This document shows, in pieces, positions 38,905-50,520 of a DNA stretch of 64,000 nt. Below the pieces are notes generated by a model that was not told the origin of the DNA, made no database searches, and saw only the letters and a list, made by a program, of their open reading frames with translations. Numbering within the stretch: the stretch's first letter is position 1; each line of letters opens with the position of its first letter. Made by a program: the position numbers and the translations under genes. This DNA comes from Paenibacillus sp. CC-CFT747. GTDB lineage: Bacteria > Bacillota > Bacilli > Paenibacillales > NBRC-103111. Location: assembly GCA_030323305.1 (NCBI GenBank), contig CP106741.1, forward strand, positions 4,153,501 to 4,217,500. Reading direction: 5' to 3'.

Positions 38905-40023
38905 ATGAGCCGCGATACCGAACATAAGCATTGCGAAGGCTGCGGGGTGGAATTGCAGACGGAAGAACCATCCCGGCTGGGCTATATTCCCCCTCAGGCC
39001 CTTGAGAAAACACCGGTCGTCTGCCAACGCTGCTACCGGATCAAGCATTACAACGAGATGTCGAGCATCGCCCTTCAGCAGGATGACTTCCTGAAGATCT
39101 TGGGAGAGATCGGCCATACCCGGAGCCTGGTGCTGCATATTGTGGATCTTTTCGATTTTGAAGGGACGCTCATCAGTGGGCTTCAGCGCTTTATCGGGAC
39201 GAATCCCGTGCTCCTGGTGGTAAACAAAATCGATCTCCTTCCGAAGGTGACCAACCTTAACAAATTATTGAACTGGGTGCAGAAGCAGGCGAAGGAAAAC
39301 GGCTTGAAGGTAGCGGACATTGTCCTCGTAAGCGCCAAGAAGAATATCGGCTTCGATCGCCTGCTTGAGAAGCTGGATCAGCATCGGGACGGCCGAAACG
39401 TGTACGTGGTCGGAGCGACGAATGTAGGGAAGTCCACCCTCATCAACCGCCTGATCCGGGATTACAGCGACTTGGAGGCGGAGCTGACGGTTTCCCAATA
39501 CCCGGGTACGACTTTGAATCTGGTGCATATCCCGATTGATGACGGAAGTGATATTATCGATACCCCGGGGATCGTATACAAGCACAGGCTGACCGAGCTC
39601 GTTGAGCGGCGCGACCTTAACGCCTTGTTACCGGGGAAGCCGGTGAACCCGATGATCTATCAGCTGAACGAACGCCAGACGCTGTATTTCGGCAGCTTGG
39701 CCCGGTTTGATTTTGTGAAGGGGCCGCGCCAATCGTTTACGTGCTATGTCTCGAACAGCATCAACATTCACCGCACCAAGCTGGAGAAGGCGGACGAGCT
39801 CTATGAGGAGCACAAGGGGAAGCTGCTTCAGCCGCCGGCTGAGCAAGATCTGGATAAGCTTCCTACACTTACGAAGCATCCTATCCATGTGCGCAAAGGC
39901 CGCAGGGTGGATGTGCTCATCTCCGGATTGGGCTGGGTTAAGCTCAACAGCGAAGAGGGAGCGGAGCTCGAGGTTCATGTTCCACGAGGAGTAAAGGTAG
40001 CCGTAAGGGATTCCTTAATTTAA
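38905..40023 (+). CDS. yqeH: Circularly permuted ribosome-assembly GTPase YqeH
   Basis: The 372-residue protein has an N-terminal zinc finger (HCEGCGVELQ and VVCQRCYRIKHY). The permuted GTPase motifs come in the order G4 NKID, G5 SAKK, G1 GATNVGKSTLINRL, G3 DTPG. A C-terminal domain contacts the ribosome. YqeH is needed for 30S subunit maturation. The ribosome site GCAGGAGG precedes the ATG. It is intact, and aroE follows after 17 bp. Confidence 0.96.
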   Translation: MSRDTEHKHCEGCGVELQTEEPSRLGYIPPQALEKTPVVCQRCYRIKHYNEMSSIALQQDDFLKILGEIGHTRSLVLHIVDLFDFEGTLISGLQRFIGTNPVLLVVNKIDLLPKVTNLNKLLNWVQKQAKENGLKVADIVLVSAKKNIGFDRLLEKLDQHRDGRNVYVVGATNVGKSTLINRLIRDYSDLEAELTVSQYPGTTLNLVHIPIDDGSDIIDTPGIVYKHRLTELVERRDLNALLPGKPVNPMIYQLNERQTLYFGSLARFDFVKGPRQSFTCYVSNSINIHRTKLEKADELYEEHKGKLLQPPAEQDLDKLPTLTKHPIHVRKGRRVDVLISGLGWVKLNSEEGAELEVHVPRGVKVAVRDSLI

Positions 40024-40040
40024 CGGGGGAGGGAAACCGC

Positions 40041-40912
40041 ATGAGAGGAACGGAGAGTTCCCGCATGTTGGATACACAAACAGTGATGTACGGGGTGTTC
40101 GGAGATCCGATCGCCCATTCGAAATCCCCGCTGATGCTGAACCGCGCCTTTGCCGAGGCGGGCTTGAACGCGGCGTACGCCGCCTTTCATATTCGTCCGG
40201 GGACTCTGAAGGACGCGGTAGCGGGAATCCGGGCGCTCGGCTTCCGCGGGGTGAACGTGACAATCCCCCATAAGGTGGAAGTCATGGATTACCTGGATCA
40301 CATCGACGATGGGGCTAAGGCTATCGGGGCGGTAAACACCATCGTGAACGACCATGGCGTTCTGACCGGCTATAATACGGACGGGATCGGGTATGTGCGT
40401 TCCCTTAAAGAGGAAACCGGCGTGAAGCTGGCAGGCGCTAAAGTCGTTCTGCTGGGAGCCGGCGGCGCGGCGCGGGGACTCGTTTACGCGCTTGCCAAGG
40501 AAGGTGCGGCCAGGGTCACCCTAGCCAACCGGACGCCGGAAAGAGCGGTGGAGCTTGCCCGGGCGATGCAGGCTTACACGTCGACGGAAGGAATGGGCCT
40601 TGACCAAGCCAAGAAAGCGGTGGAAGCCGCCGACCTGGTCATCAATACGACCCAGATCGGGATGCACCCGAACGTGGAAGAAACCCCGCTGGACGCTTCC
40701 CTGCTCCGTCCCGGTATGATTGTAAGCGACATCGTCTACAATCCAAGGGAAACGCGGCTCCTTAAGGAAGCCAAAGCGAGGGAGCCCAGGTTCACGGGGG
40801 CTTGGGGATGTTCATCTACCAGGGGGCGTACGCCTTCGAATACTGGACCGGGCTTCCGGCCCCGGCGGCGGCTATGCGCGAGGCCGTGGAGCAGTCTTTT
40901 AGCAGCAATTGA
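40041..40912 (+). CDS. aroE: Shikimate dehydrogenase (frameshift)
   Basis: The restored protein is 290 residues: [20 protein letters not shown] (shikimate binding), NVTIPHKV with the catalytic Lys, NTDGIG, the NADP loop [11 protein letters not shown] and ANRTPERA. The frame breaks in the G5 run at 40797-40801; one G gives [19 protein letters not shown] and the stop at 40910-40912. The enzyme reduces 3-dehydroshikimate in aromatic amino acid synthesis. As printed, the C-terminus is scrambled and overlaps yhbY. Confidence 0.93.
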
Positions 40913-40953
40913 AAACATTAACGATTTTAACATGCAGAATTGAGGGTAAAACT

Positions 40954-41244
40954 ATGTTAACCGGTAAACAAAAAAGATATTTGCGCTCCCAGGCGCACCA
41001 TCTGAATCCCATCTTCCAGGTGGGCAAAGGCGGGGTGAACGACCATCTCATCCGGCATATCCAGGAAGCGCTGGAGGTGCGGGAGCTGATTAAGGTCACG
41101 ATCCTGAATACCGTTCCGGACGACCGGGACGAAGTGGCCCGTGAATTGGCCGAGGGCGCGGGAGCCGAGCTGGTTCAGCTCATCGGCAAAATCGTTATTC
41201 TGTACAAGGAATCGAAGGATCATAAAACGATCGAGCTTCCATAA
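40954..41244 (+). CDS. yhbY: YhbY/YqeI-type CRM RNA-binding protein
   Basis: The 96-residue CRM-domain protein begins MLTGKQKRYLRSQAHHLNPI and contains the QVGKGGVNDHLIRHI loop that contacts RNA. It associates with pre-50S ribosomal subunits in E. coli. The ATG at 40954 follows GAGGGT. Its place between aroE and nadD is conserved in Bacillales. The frame is intact. Confidence 0.93.
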   Translation: MLTGKQKRYLRSQAHHLNPIFQVGKGGVNDHLIRHIQEALEVRELIKVTILNTVPDDRDEVARELAEGAGAELVQLIGKIVILYKESKDHKTIELP

Positions 41245-41257
41245 CGGAGGGATAGGG

Positions 41258-41845
41258 ATGAAGGTTGGGATCATGGGAGGGACCTTCGACCCCATCCACC
41301 TGGGGCATCTTCTGGCGGCCGAACGGGCAAGGGAGCAAGCGGGACTGGACGAGATATGGTTTATGCCGGCTCACGTTCCCCCTCATAAAGCTCATGCCCC
41401 TAAGGCCGATGCGGAAGCCCGGTGGGAGATGGTCGTTAGGGCAACGGAGTCTCACGCGGCGTTCAAGGCGGTGGATTTTGAGCTTCGGCGGGGAGGAACC
41501 TCGTATACGATCGATACCGTAACCGCTCTTCGGAAGACTTATCCCGATCATCAATTCTTTTACATCATAGGCGGGGATATGGTCATGTACTTGCCGAAGT
41601 GGTACCGGATCGGGGAGCTGGCCCAACAGGTCACCTTTATCGGTCTGGAGCGGCCGGGTTACGTGATCAAGCTGGAGGAGCTTCCCGATGAAATCCGCCG
41701 CTCGGTTCTACTGGTGCCGATGCCGCTAATGGAGATTTCCTCGACGGATATCCGGGCCCGAAGAGCGGGAGGACAATCCATTCGTTACGTCGTGACGGAA
41801 CCGGTCAGGGATTATATTGAGGGGAACGGTTTATATGAAGCGTGA
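41258..41845 (+). CDS. nadD: Nicotinate-nucleotide adenylyltransferase
   Basis: The 195-residue nucleotidyltransferase has GIMGGTFDPIHLGHLLAAE at the N-terminus (the GxFDPxHxGH ATP site) and ISSTDIRARRAGG at the C-terminus (the ISSTxIR motif). It adenylates nicotinate mononucleotide in NAD synthesis. The ATG at 41258 follows GGAGGGATAGG. yqeK overlaps its 3' end by 11 bp. It is intact, as expected for an essential gene. Confidence 0.96.
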   Translation: MKVGIMGGTFDPIHLGHLLAAERAREQAGLDEIWFMPAHVPPHKAHAPKADAEARWEMVVRATESHAAFKAVDFELRRGGTSYTIDTVTALRKTYPDHQFFYIIGGDMVMYLPKWYRIGELAQQVTFIGLERPGYVIKLEELPDEIRRSVLLVPMPLMEISSTDIRARRAGGQSIRYVVTEPVRDYIEGNGLYEA

Positions 41846-42418
41846 ACAGATGATGGAGGCGGTACGGAAGCAGATGCCCGCCAAGCGCTGGCAGCACACG
41901 CTCGGCGTAATGGAATCGTCGGTCGAGCTGGCCAACCGGTTCGGGGAGATCCGGAGAAGGCCGAACTCGCCGCGCTGCTGCATGATTACTGCAAATACTG
42001 GCCGGTGGAGAAGCAGCGTCAGGTTATTGTCGACAACCGCCTGCCGGAGGAGCTTCTTTCCTACGAAAAGCCGTTATGGCATGCTCCCGTAGGAGCATTT
42101 GTCGTAGCGGAGGAATTCGGGATTGACGATGAAGAGGTGCTGGACGCGATCCGTTATCATACGTCAGGGCGTGTGGGCATGTCCCAGCTTGATAAAATCA
42201 TATGCCTGGCCGATTATATTGAGCCTAACCGGGATTACCCGGAAGTGGCGAACCTCCGCCGGCTGGCCGAGACCAGCATGGAAAAAGCACTCATAGCCGG
42301 ATTTGACTCCACCATTCATTACTTGTTATCCAAAGGAGAAAAAGTCTTTCCCATGACGCTCATGGCGCGTAATTCGCTTATCGATGAGGTCAGGGAACGG
42401 GAGGGGAAGAAAAGATGA
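41835..42418 (+). CDS. yqeK: YqeK-family HD phosphohydrolase (frameshift)
   Basis: The restored protein is 194 residues. The HD motif is in AALLHDYCKYWPVEK, RWQHTLGVMESSVELA lies upstream and DADAIRYHT-like residues (LDAIRYHTSGRVGM) downstream. Homologues hydrolyse Ap4A symmetrically. The frame breaks near 41947-41949; one G gives FGEDPEKAELAALLHD. The ATG lies inside the end of nadD, and the stop overlaps the rsfS start (ATGA), so translation is coupled. Confidence 0.9.
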
Positions 42419-42755
42419 CCAACCAAGATCTGCTTACGCTTGTACTGGATGCGGCGGACGATAAGAAAGCGATGAACGTGGTTGCCTTGAACCTGGAGGG
42501 CATCTCGCTCGTTTCGGATTATTTCGTGATCTGTCACGGGAATTCGGAGACCCAAGTGCAGGCCATCGCGACGGAAATCAAGAAAAAGCCGAGCAGCACG
42601 GCTTCCGGGTAAGAGGGCTGGAAGGAATGGACACCGCCCGCTGGGTGCTGATCGACCTGGGAGATGTGGTGGCCCACGTGTTTCACCGGGACGACAGGGA
42701 ATATTACAACATTGAGCGTCTGTGGTCGGATGCCAAAGTGGTCGAGAAGGTATGA
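42415..42755 (+). CDS. rsfS: Ribosomal silencing factor RsfS (frameshift)
   Basis: The restored protein is 113 residues of the RsfS/YbeB family: LVLDAADDKKAMNVVALNLE, then ISLVSDYFVICHGNSETQVQ and WVLIDLGDVVAHVFHRDDRE. It binds ribosomal protein L14 and blocks subunit joining in starved cells. The frame breaks in the A5 run at 42583-42587; one A gives IKKKAEQHGFRVRGLEG. The stop overlaps the next ATG by 4 bp. Confidence 0.93.
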
Positions 42756-43674
42756 CGCTTCAGGCGGGAACGACCGTAACCCTCAAGGTGACCAAAGAAA
42801 CAAAGCCGTACGGATATTTCGTAACGGACGGCGTTCGTGAGGTGCTTCTTCATTACACGGAAACGACCGGGCCCGTTCAGGTAGGGGCGGACGTGGAGGT
42901 CTTTCTGTATTACGACACCGAGGATCGTCTGGCCGCTACGATGAAAAAACCGTTGATGGAGCTCGGTCAGGTGGGCTTGCTGGAAGTGGCCGATATCCAT
43001 CACCGGTTCGGAACCTTCCTCGATATGGGGCTCGGCAGGCAGCTGCTCCTTCCCTTCAAGGAACAGCCGGAGCTGAAGGAGCTTCGTCCTCAGGTTGGAG
43101 ACAAGGTGTACGTAACGATGGCGCACGACCGGCAGGGCCGGCTCATGGCCAAGCTGGCAGGCGAGGAAGAGCTCGCTCCCTCACCTTCCATGCTCCGACC
43201 TCCTGGTTGAACCAATGGGTAGAAGCCCGCGTCTACAAGCCGCTTCAAATGGGCACCTTCGTGATCTGTGAAGGCGGGGTCCTCGGCTTTGGGGCGATCG
43301 GCATGATTCACGCCTCCGAACGGACCCGGATGCTTCGTGTCGGGGAAACGGTACAGGTTCGGGTCATGAAGGTGCGAGAGGACGGACGCGTCAATCTTTC
43401 CCTTAAGCCGCTGAAGGAAGTCGGCCGGGTAGAGGATGCGGACAAGCTTCTCGCTTATCTGAAGGAACGGCCGAACGGGGCGATGCCCTTCTCGGACCAA
43501 ACGCCGGCAGATATCATTATGCAGCGGTTCGGGATAAGCAAATCGGCTTTTAAACGGGCCATGGGCAAGCTTATGAAAGAAGGCCTTATCGTGCAGAAGG
43601 AGAACTGGACGTACCTGCAGACGGATAAGGATTCGGGGCCGGCAGCACCAGCCGGAGCCTCAGACAACGAGTAA
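42752..43674 (+). CDS. CvfB/YitL-type S1 RNA-binding protein (frameshift)
   Basis: The restored protein is 307 residues with S1-like beta-barrels: GYFVTDGVREVLLHYTE at the N-terminus and VRVMKVREDGRVNLSLKP in the third barrel. A winged helix follows (DIIMQRFGISKSAFKRAMGK). CvfB is an RNA-binding virulence regulator in Staphylococcus; YitL is the Bacillus homologue. The frame breaks in the C3 run at 43178-43180; one C gives APLTFHAPTSWLNQWVEARV. It is coupled to rsfS and is not in this place in B. subtilis. Confidence 0.85.
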
Positions 43675-43687
43675 GGATGAGTGGGGT

Positions 43688-44447
43688 ATGGCTTACGGGC
43701 GATTCGCCTATTACTACGACCGGCTGATGGAGGATATGCCTTATCCCCGCTGGCTTTTGTTTCTGGACCAATGCTGGGAGAGGTTCGGGCGCCCGTCCTC
43801 CGTCGTCGATTTGGGGTGCGGGACGGGGAGCATTGCCATTCCCCTGGCCCGGAAAGGCCTGGAGGTAACCGGCATCGACTTGTCCGACCATATGCTGGCG
43901 GTGGCAAGGAACAAAAGCGAAGAAGCGGTTGTTGGAAAAGCCGGGAAGGGAAGCGTCCATTTTCTTCAGCAGGATATGCGGGAATGGGAGCTTCCGGACC
44001 GTGTGGATGGAGTCATTTCCCTTTGCGATTCGCTGAATTACTTGACCGAGGAAGCGGATTTGACGGAAACTTTCCGGAGGACGTTTGAAGGGCTTGCTCC
44101 GGGTGGACTCTTTGTTTTCGATATGCATACTCCCCGTCTGCTGGAGGAGTATTACCGGTCGCAGCCTTTTCTTCTGGACGAGGAGGATATCGCCTACATC
44201 TGGACATGCGGGTTTGATGAACAGCTGTGCCAAATTGAACACGACCTGACCTTCTTCGTTAAGGAAGAGGGGGGATCGGTTCCTCCGGTTCGGGGAGCAT
44301 CACGTTCAGCGGGCTTACCCGCTGCCTTGGGTCAAGGATCAGCTCCGGGAGGCCGGTTTCCGGGATGTGCGGCTTTACGGCGATTTTGAATGGCGGGAAG
44401 CGGATGAAGAGACGGAGCGGGCGTTCTTCGTTGCCCGAAAGGGATAA
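43688..44447 (+). CDS. yqeM: YqeM-like class I SAM methyltransferase (frameshift)
   Basis: The restored protein is about 253 residues. Motif I is VVDLGCGTGSIAIPLARKGL; motif II is VTGIDLSDHMLAVAR. LNYLTEEADL and GGLFVFDMHTP follow, and the tail reads EHHVQRAYPLPWVKDQLREA, as in YqeM homologues. The frame changes in the G6 run at 44269-44274; two lost or one gained G fits. The real stop is TAA 44445-44447. The substrate is unknown. The position after rsfS matches B. subtilis yqeM. Confidence 0.82.
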
Positions 44448-44454
44448 CGGTGAC

Positions 44455-44484
44455 TTGACAGAGCCGCTCCTTGTTTCATATAAT
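44455..44484 (+). promoter_or_regulatory. SigA promoter of the leuS T-box leader
   Basis: TTGACA at 44455-44460 and TATAAT at 44479-44484, both perfect, are spaced by 18 bp. Transcription should start near 44491. Confidence 0.85.
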
Positions 44485-44499
44485 TTGGTACATACTTTA

Positions 44500-44781
44500 T
44501 GGCTGTGAAGAGGACTAGTAGTTTTCGCGTGCGTCTTATACAGAGAGCCGGGGAAGGTGGAAGCCGGCAGATGACCGAGAATGAACTCGCCTTGGAGCCG
44601 GATGGTGAAGCCTGCTGCATCCGATGACCGGATGCCTTATGGTGCTAACCGGACCGCTACCCGCGTTACAGGGTTTACGAGTGGATCTTTCCCTCCTCGG
44701 GAGGAAGGGTCAACCAGGGTGGTACCACGGGAATTCAAACCTCTCGTCCCTGGCCTTAGGGCCGGGACGGCAGGTTTTTTT
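44500..44781 (+). ncRNA. T-box riboswitch controlling leuS
   Basis: A leader of about 280 bases before leuS. The T-box sequence AGGGTGGTACCACGG lies at 44716-44730, followed by a terminator (44739-44781: GTCCC-GGCC stem, then seven T). The upstream stem I region contains GAACTCGCC, in which CTC is a fitting leucine specifier codon. Uncharged tRNA-Leu would pair with the specifier and T-box bases, favour the antiterminator and switch on leuS. The order promoter, specifier, T-box, terminator and leuS start at 44816 is complete. Confidence 0.92.
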
Positions 44782-44815
44782 ATTGCGCTGTTAATAGTAC
44801 AAGGAGGAATAATCC

Positions 44816-47265
44816 ATGACACAGGAAGGCAATACCCATCCAGGGTACAACCCCCAGAAGCTGGAGCCGAAATGGCAAAAATATTGGGATGAACACAAAA
44901 CGTTCAAGGTGCTGGAGGATTCGGACAAACCGAAGTTCTACGCACTCGATATGTTCCCTTATCCGTCCGGAGCCGGGCTGCATGTTGGCCATCCGGAAGG
45001 TTACACGGCAACGGACATCGTTTCCCGCTTTAAGCGGATGAGAGGCTACAACGTTCTGCACCCGATGGGGTGGGACGCTTTCGGTCTTCCCGCGGAGCAG
45101 TACGCGCTGGACACGGGGAACGACCCTAGGGACTTCACGGCGAAGAACATCGATACGTTCCGGCGTCAGATCAAATCCCTCGGCTTTTCCTATGATTGGG
45201 ACCGGGAAATCAGCACGACGGACCCGGAGTATTACAAATGGACGCAGTGGATCTTCATCCAGCTGTATAACAAAGGATTGGCTTATGTCGATGAAGTGCC
45301 CGTCAACTGGTGTCCGGCACTCGGCACCGTGCTCGCGAACGAGGAAGTCATTGACGGCAAGAGCGAACGCGGCGGGCATCCCGTCATCCGCAAGCCGATG
45401 CGTCAATGGATTCTGAGGATTACGGAGTACGCGGAAAGGCTTCTCGAGGATCTGGAGGAGTTGGACTGGTCCGAGAGCATCAAGGACATGCAGCGCAACT
45501 GGATCGGAAAGTCCAAGGGCGCCGAGGTTCAATTTGCCATCGACGGGCACGAGGGGTCAACCTCACCGTCTTCACCACCCGCCCGGATACGCTCTTCGGG
45601 GCGACCTACTGCGTCATTGCGCCGGAGCATGAATTCGTCGGCCGGATTACCACGCCGGAGCAGCAGGAAAGCGTGGAGCAGTACCGAGAGAAGGCGGCCC
45701 GCAAGAGCGACCTCGAACGGACGGATCTGGCCAAGGAGAAGACAGGGGTCTTCACGGGGGCGTATGCCGTCAATCCAGTGAACGGTGAGAAGGTTCCGGT
45801 CTGGATTGCGGACTACGTGCTGGCCGGCTACGGCACCGGAGCCATCATGGCGGTTCCCGGTCACGACCAGCGGGACTACGAATTCGCTAAAGCGTTCCAC
45901 CTGCCGATCGTGGAAGTGGTGGCGGGAGGCAATCTCGATACGGAAGCCTATTCGGGGGACGGCGAGCATGTGAACTCCGGCTTCCTGAACGGATTGGCCA
46001 ACGAGAAGGCCATCGCTGCCATGATCGAATGGCTGGAAGCCGAGGGCAAAGGGAAAGGGAAGGTCACGTACCGTCTCCGCGACTGGCTGTTCAGCCGTCA
46101 GCGTTATTGGGGCGAGCCGATCCCGATTCTGCATCTTGAGGATGGCAGCATGAAGACGGTGCCGGTGGACCAGCTGCCGCTCCAGCTTCCGGAGATGGAG
46201 GAAATCCGTCCTTCCGGAACCGGGGAGTCTCCACTGGCCAACGACGAGGAATGGGTGAATACCGTGGATCCGGAAACCGGGCTCAAGGCCCGCCGGGAAA
46301 CTAACACCATGCCGCAATGGGCGGGAAGCTGCTGGTACTACCTGAGGTTCATCGATCCGCGGAACGACCAGGAAATCTGTTCGCCCGAGCTTCAGAAGAA
46401 ATGGCTTCCGGTCGACCTCTATATCGGAGGGGCCGAGCATGCCGTGCTTCACCTGCTCTATGCCCGCTTCTGGCACAAGGTTCTGTATGATCTGGGCGTA
46501 GTGGCGACCAAGGAGCCTTTCCATAAGCTCGTCAACCAGGGAATGATCCTGGGGGAGAACAATGAGAAGATGAGCAAGTCGCGGGGCAATGTCATCAACC
46601 CGGATGACATCGTGAACCAATATGGCGCGGATACGCTCCGCCTGTACGAAATGTTCATGGGGCCGCTGGAGGCGACGAAGCCTTGGAATGACAGCGGGGT
46701 GGAAGGAAGCTACCGGTTCCTGAACCGGGTCTGGAGGCTGTTCCTGAACGAGGACGGCACCCTGACGGGCAAGCTGACGGAGAACGACGCGGAGGCGACC
46801 GATGCGTTCAAACGCACCTGGCACAAAACGATCAAAAAAATAACGGAGGATTACGAAGCCCTCCGGTTCAACACGGCCATCAGCCAAATGATGATTTTCG
46901 TCAACGAAGCTTACAAAACCGAGAAGCTGCCCAAGGCTGCCTTGGAGCAGTTTGTCCAGATGCTATCGCCGATCGCCCCGCATCTCGCGGAAGAGCTGTG
47001 GTCGCTTCTCGGCCATTCCGAGAGCATTACCTACGCCGAGTGGCCTTCTTATGAGGAAGCCTGGACGGTGGAGAATGAAGTCGAGATCGTCGTTCAGGTG
47101 AACGGCAAGATCGTCGACCGCGCTATGGTCGCGAACGATCTGGAGCAGGCCGCCATGCAGGAGCTTGCCCAAGGACTGGATAAGGTGAAGGAAGCCATTG
47201 CCGGCAAAACCGTCCGGAAAGTCATCGCGGTCAAAGGCAAGCTTGTCAACATCGTGGCCAACTAA
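44816..47265 (+). CDS. leuS: Leucyl-tRNA synthetase (frameshift)
   Basis: The restored protein is 816 residues. It has the class I HIGH motif as [24 protein letters not shown], the CP1 editing domain ([38 protein letters not shown]) and the KMSKS motif in [12 protein letters not shown]. The C-terminal anticodon-binding region is also complete. The frame breaks in the G4 run at 45553-45556; one G joins AIDGHE to [13 protein letters not shown]. An essential enzyme with its T-box intact is very unlikely to be broken in the living cell. B. subtilis has leuS elsewhere; here it sits between yqeM and the com genes. Confidence 0.96.
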
Positions 47266-47320
47266 CGAAAGCCAGCCTCGGCCGCTAAGGAAGAGGAACC
47301 GCCCGTAAGGGCGCAGTATA

Positions 47321-47359
47321 GCGGGACCGTCCTTCCGGGCGGTCCCGCTTCAGGTTTTC
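47321..47359 (+). terminator. Terminator of leuS
   Basis: GCGGGACCGTCC pairs with GGGCGGTCCCGC around TTCC, then TTCAGGTTTTCT follows. It overlaps the convergent comER end. Confidence 0.8.
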
Positions 47360-48180
47360 TTACTCGGGAAGGCGGCTTCTACCTTATCCACATCTTCCCT
47401 GTATTTGGCGTGGGTGATCCGGATCAGCTGATTAAAGAGATCCTTCACCTCGCGGTCCATGAGACCAAGTCCTTCGGCTGTAATGCCGCCGGGAACGGCC
47501 ACGCGCTTCTGCAGCTCATCCGGGGTAAAGCCGCCGGCGGTCAGGAGCATGCCGGTTCCGAGCAGCATCTCGCTGGCGAGGCGGGTGGCTTCTTCACAGG
47601 GAATGCCGGTCTCTTCCACTGCCGCGTCGACAAATCTTTGGAGAAGAAACGCCATAAAGGCAGGGCCGCAGCTTGAGATATCGGAGGTCACCCGGGTAAA
47701 GCTCTCCTCCACTTCAATAGGGCGCGAAATGCATCCGGCGAGCCGGTCAAGCAGAAGCTTATCCTCCGGCTGCAGGCGGTCGCTGTAGATGCACAGGGCG
47801 GCCCCGCTCAGCACGTAGTTGGTGATGCTTGGAATGATCTTGGCCACCTTGCAGGGCAGCTGGTCCTCCAAGTGCCGGATCAAGACAGGGCTCGTGATGG
47901 AGACGACGAGGTGTTCCGGGTCGAGATAAGGGGCGATTTCGGGAAGCACCCGCTTGAATTCGGACGGCTTCACACAGACAAAAAGAAGCCGGCACGATTC
48001 GGCGACCTCCCGGTTCGTAAGGACCGCCCGGAGTCCGGGATACCGCTCCGCCAGCTTTTCCGGTTTAGAAGGGGTGCGGTTGGAGGCCGTAATTTCTTCC
48101 GGTTGAAGGGCTCCCGATTGGATGAAGGCTTCAATAAGGATAGACCCCATGCTTCCGGTGCCGATAAAGCCCGTTTTCAT
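47350..48180 (-). CDS. comER: Late competence protein ComER (ProC-like)
   Basis: The 276-residue protein resembles pyrroline-5-carboxylate reductase: FIGTGSMGSILIEAFIQSG (Rossmann), VKPSEFKRVL, SITNYVLSGA and the C-terminal PGGITAEGL. ComER lies divergent to comEA in Bacillales and has been linked to sporulation and biofilm entry; its enzyme activity is not established. The arrangement here is the same, and the divergent gap holds the comEA promoter. It is intact. Confidence 0.88.
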   Translation of the reverse strand: MKTGFIGTGSMGSILIEAFIQSGALQPEEITASNRTPSKPEKLAERYPGLRAVLTNREVAESCRLLFVCVKPSEFKRVLPEIAPYLDPEHLVVSITSPVLIRHLEDQLPCKVAKIIPSITNYVLSGAALCIYSDRLQPEDKLLLDRLAGCISRPIEVEESFTRVTSDISSCGPAFMAFLLQRFVDAAVEETGIPCEEATRLASEMLLGTGMLLTAGGFTPDELQKRVAVPGGITAEGLGLMDREVKDLFNQLIRITHAKYREDVDKVEAAFPSKKT

Positions 48181-48326
48181 TAACTTTCCCTCCCATGGCC
48201 TGGATTAGAAGAACGGAAAGCGGGACTTTCTCTGCTGACGCTAGAGAAAGGCTCCCGTCCTTGCCGGTAAAAAACTCCTCTAACTATATGACGGTTAGGG
48301 CGGTTTCATGCCTGGTAGGAAGGAAC

Positions 48327-48426
48327 TTGATTTCTCACGGCTCCTGGCGTATAGTAAGGGCAACAGCATACTTGGAGCGGAAGAACCGCCTTTGTCCACG
48401 GATTCGTGGCAGAGGCGGTTTTTTTG
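48327..48426 (+). promoter_or_regulatory. Promoter and adjoining terminator-like hairpin before comEA
   Basis: TTGATT at 48327-48332 and TATAGT at 48350-48355 are 17 bp apart. About 22 bases after the expected start, AACCGCC (48384-48390) pairs with GGCGGTT (48414-48420), with inner CCACG/CGTGG, and is followed by seven T. A transcript from this promoter should end near 48426, 41 bp before the comEA ATG. It is either an attenuator of comEA or a short RNA of about 60 bases. Confidence 0.6.
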
Positions 48427-48466
48427 GCCCTTTTTGGGCCGATTGAGGAAAGGAGCAGAGAAAACG

Positions 48467-49116
48467 ATGGGATTGTTTATGCGTCAGTACGGAAAAGTAC
48501 TCGTTTGGCTGCTGCTGCCGATGGTAGCCGCAGGAGTCTGGCTGGGGGTCCGCCATGCTTTTGACCGGGCGGATCAGGCACTCCTCGCGCCGGTGAACGG
48601 CCAGATCGAGGAATGGCTGGATCAGAAGCCGGGAGCAGGGGAGGGAAGAGTCCTGCCGGTGCGAACGGGGCGTCCGTTTCCCCGAGTCCGGCCCCTTCTC
48701 CCGCATCGGCTCCTGCTGCCCAACCGCATCGGCCGTCCGAAGGGGAGGTGCCGGCTGGACGGACGCAGGGGACCGCGAAAGCGGCCGGAGAAGGGAAGGA
48801 GGGGGCTCCGACCGCGGCTTCCTCTCCTTCTGCGGCTGGCCGGGCTGCTGAGCCGGGCGCCGGCACGGTGACAGCTCCTTCTTCCGCCGGCAAGGAAGGG
48901 ACCAAAGCTGGAGCCGGGAAGATCAACCTGAACACGGCTTCACTTCAGAAGCTCATGGACCTGCCGGGAATCGGTGAAAGCAAAGCGAAGGCTATCATCG
49001 CTTACCGGGAAGGAAACGGAGGATTCAAGAAACCCGAAGACATCACGAAGGTAAAGGGCATCGGTCCGAAAACCTATGAATCGTTCAAGGATCGGATTTC
49101 GGTAGAAGGACCTTGA
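48467..49116 (+). CDS. comEA: Competence DNA receptor ComEA (frameshift)
   Basis: The restored protein is 216 residues. An N-terminal membrane anchor (MRQYGKVLVWLLLPMVAAGV) is followed by an Ala/Pro/Ser-rich linker of about 100 residues. Two helix-hairpin-helix motifs follow: LQKLMDLPGIGESKAKAIIA and DITKVKGIGPKTYESFKD. ComEA binds incoming double-stranded DNA outside the membrane. The frame breaks near the G3 run at 48643-48645 within the linker, and one G repairs it. The linker is longer than in B. subtilis. The ATG at 48467 follows GAGGAAAGGAG. Confidence 0.88.
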
Positions 49117-49210
49117 AGAGACGAGCGGCTTTAAAAGACAACCGTTCGTGATCCTGTTTGCTTTTCAATTTCATACAAATATGAGAGAATTAATAGGAAA
49201 TAATAACTAG

Positions 49211-50519
<1,309 letters not shown>

Positions 50520-50520
50520 T

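Noticed and set aside
44816..47265. leuS, holA, gpr and others as true pseudogenes
   Set aside because: The breaks sit in homopolymers, shift in one direction, and affect genes expected to be essential along with optional ones. No large deletion or stop by substitution was seen. An error in the sequence is the simpler reading.
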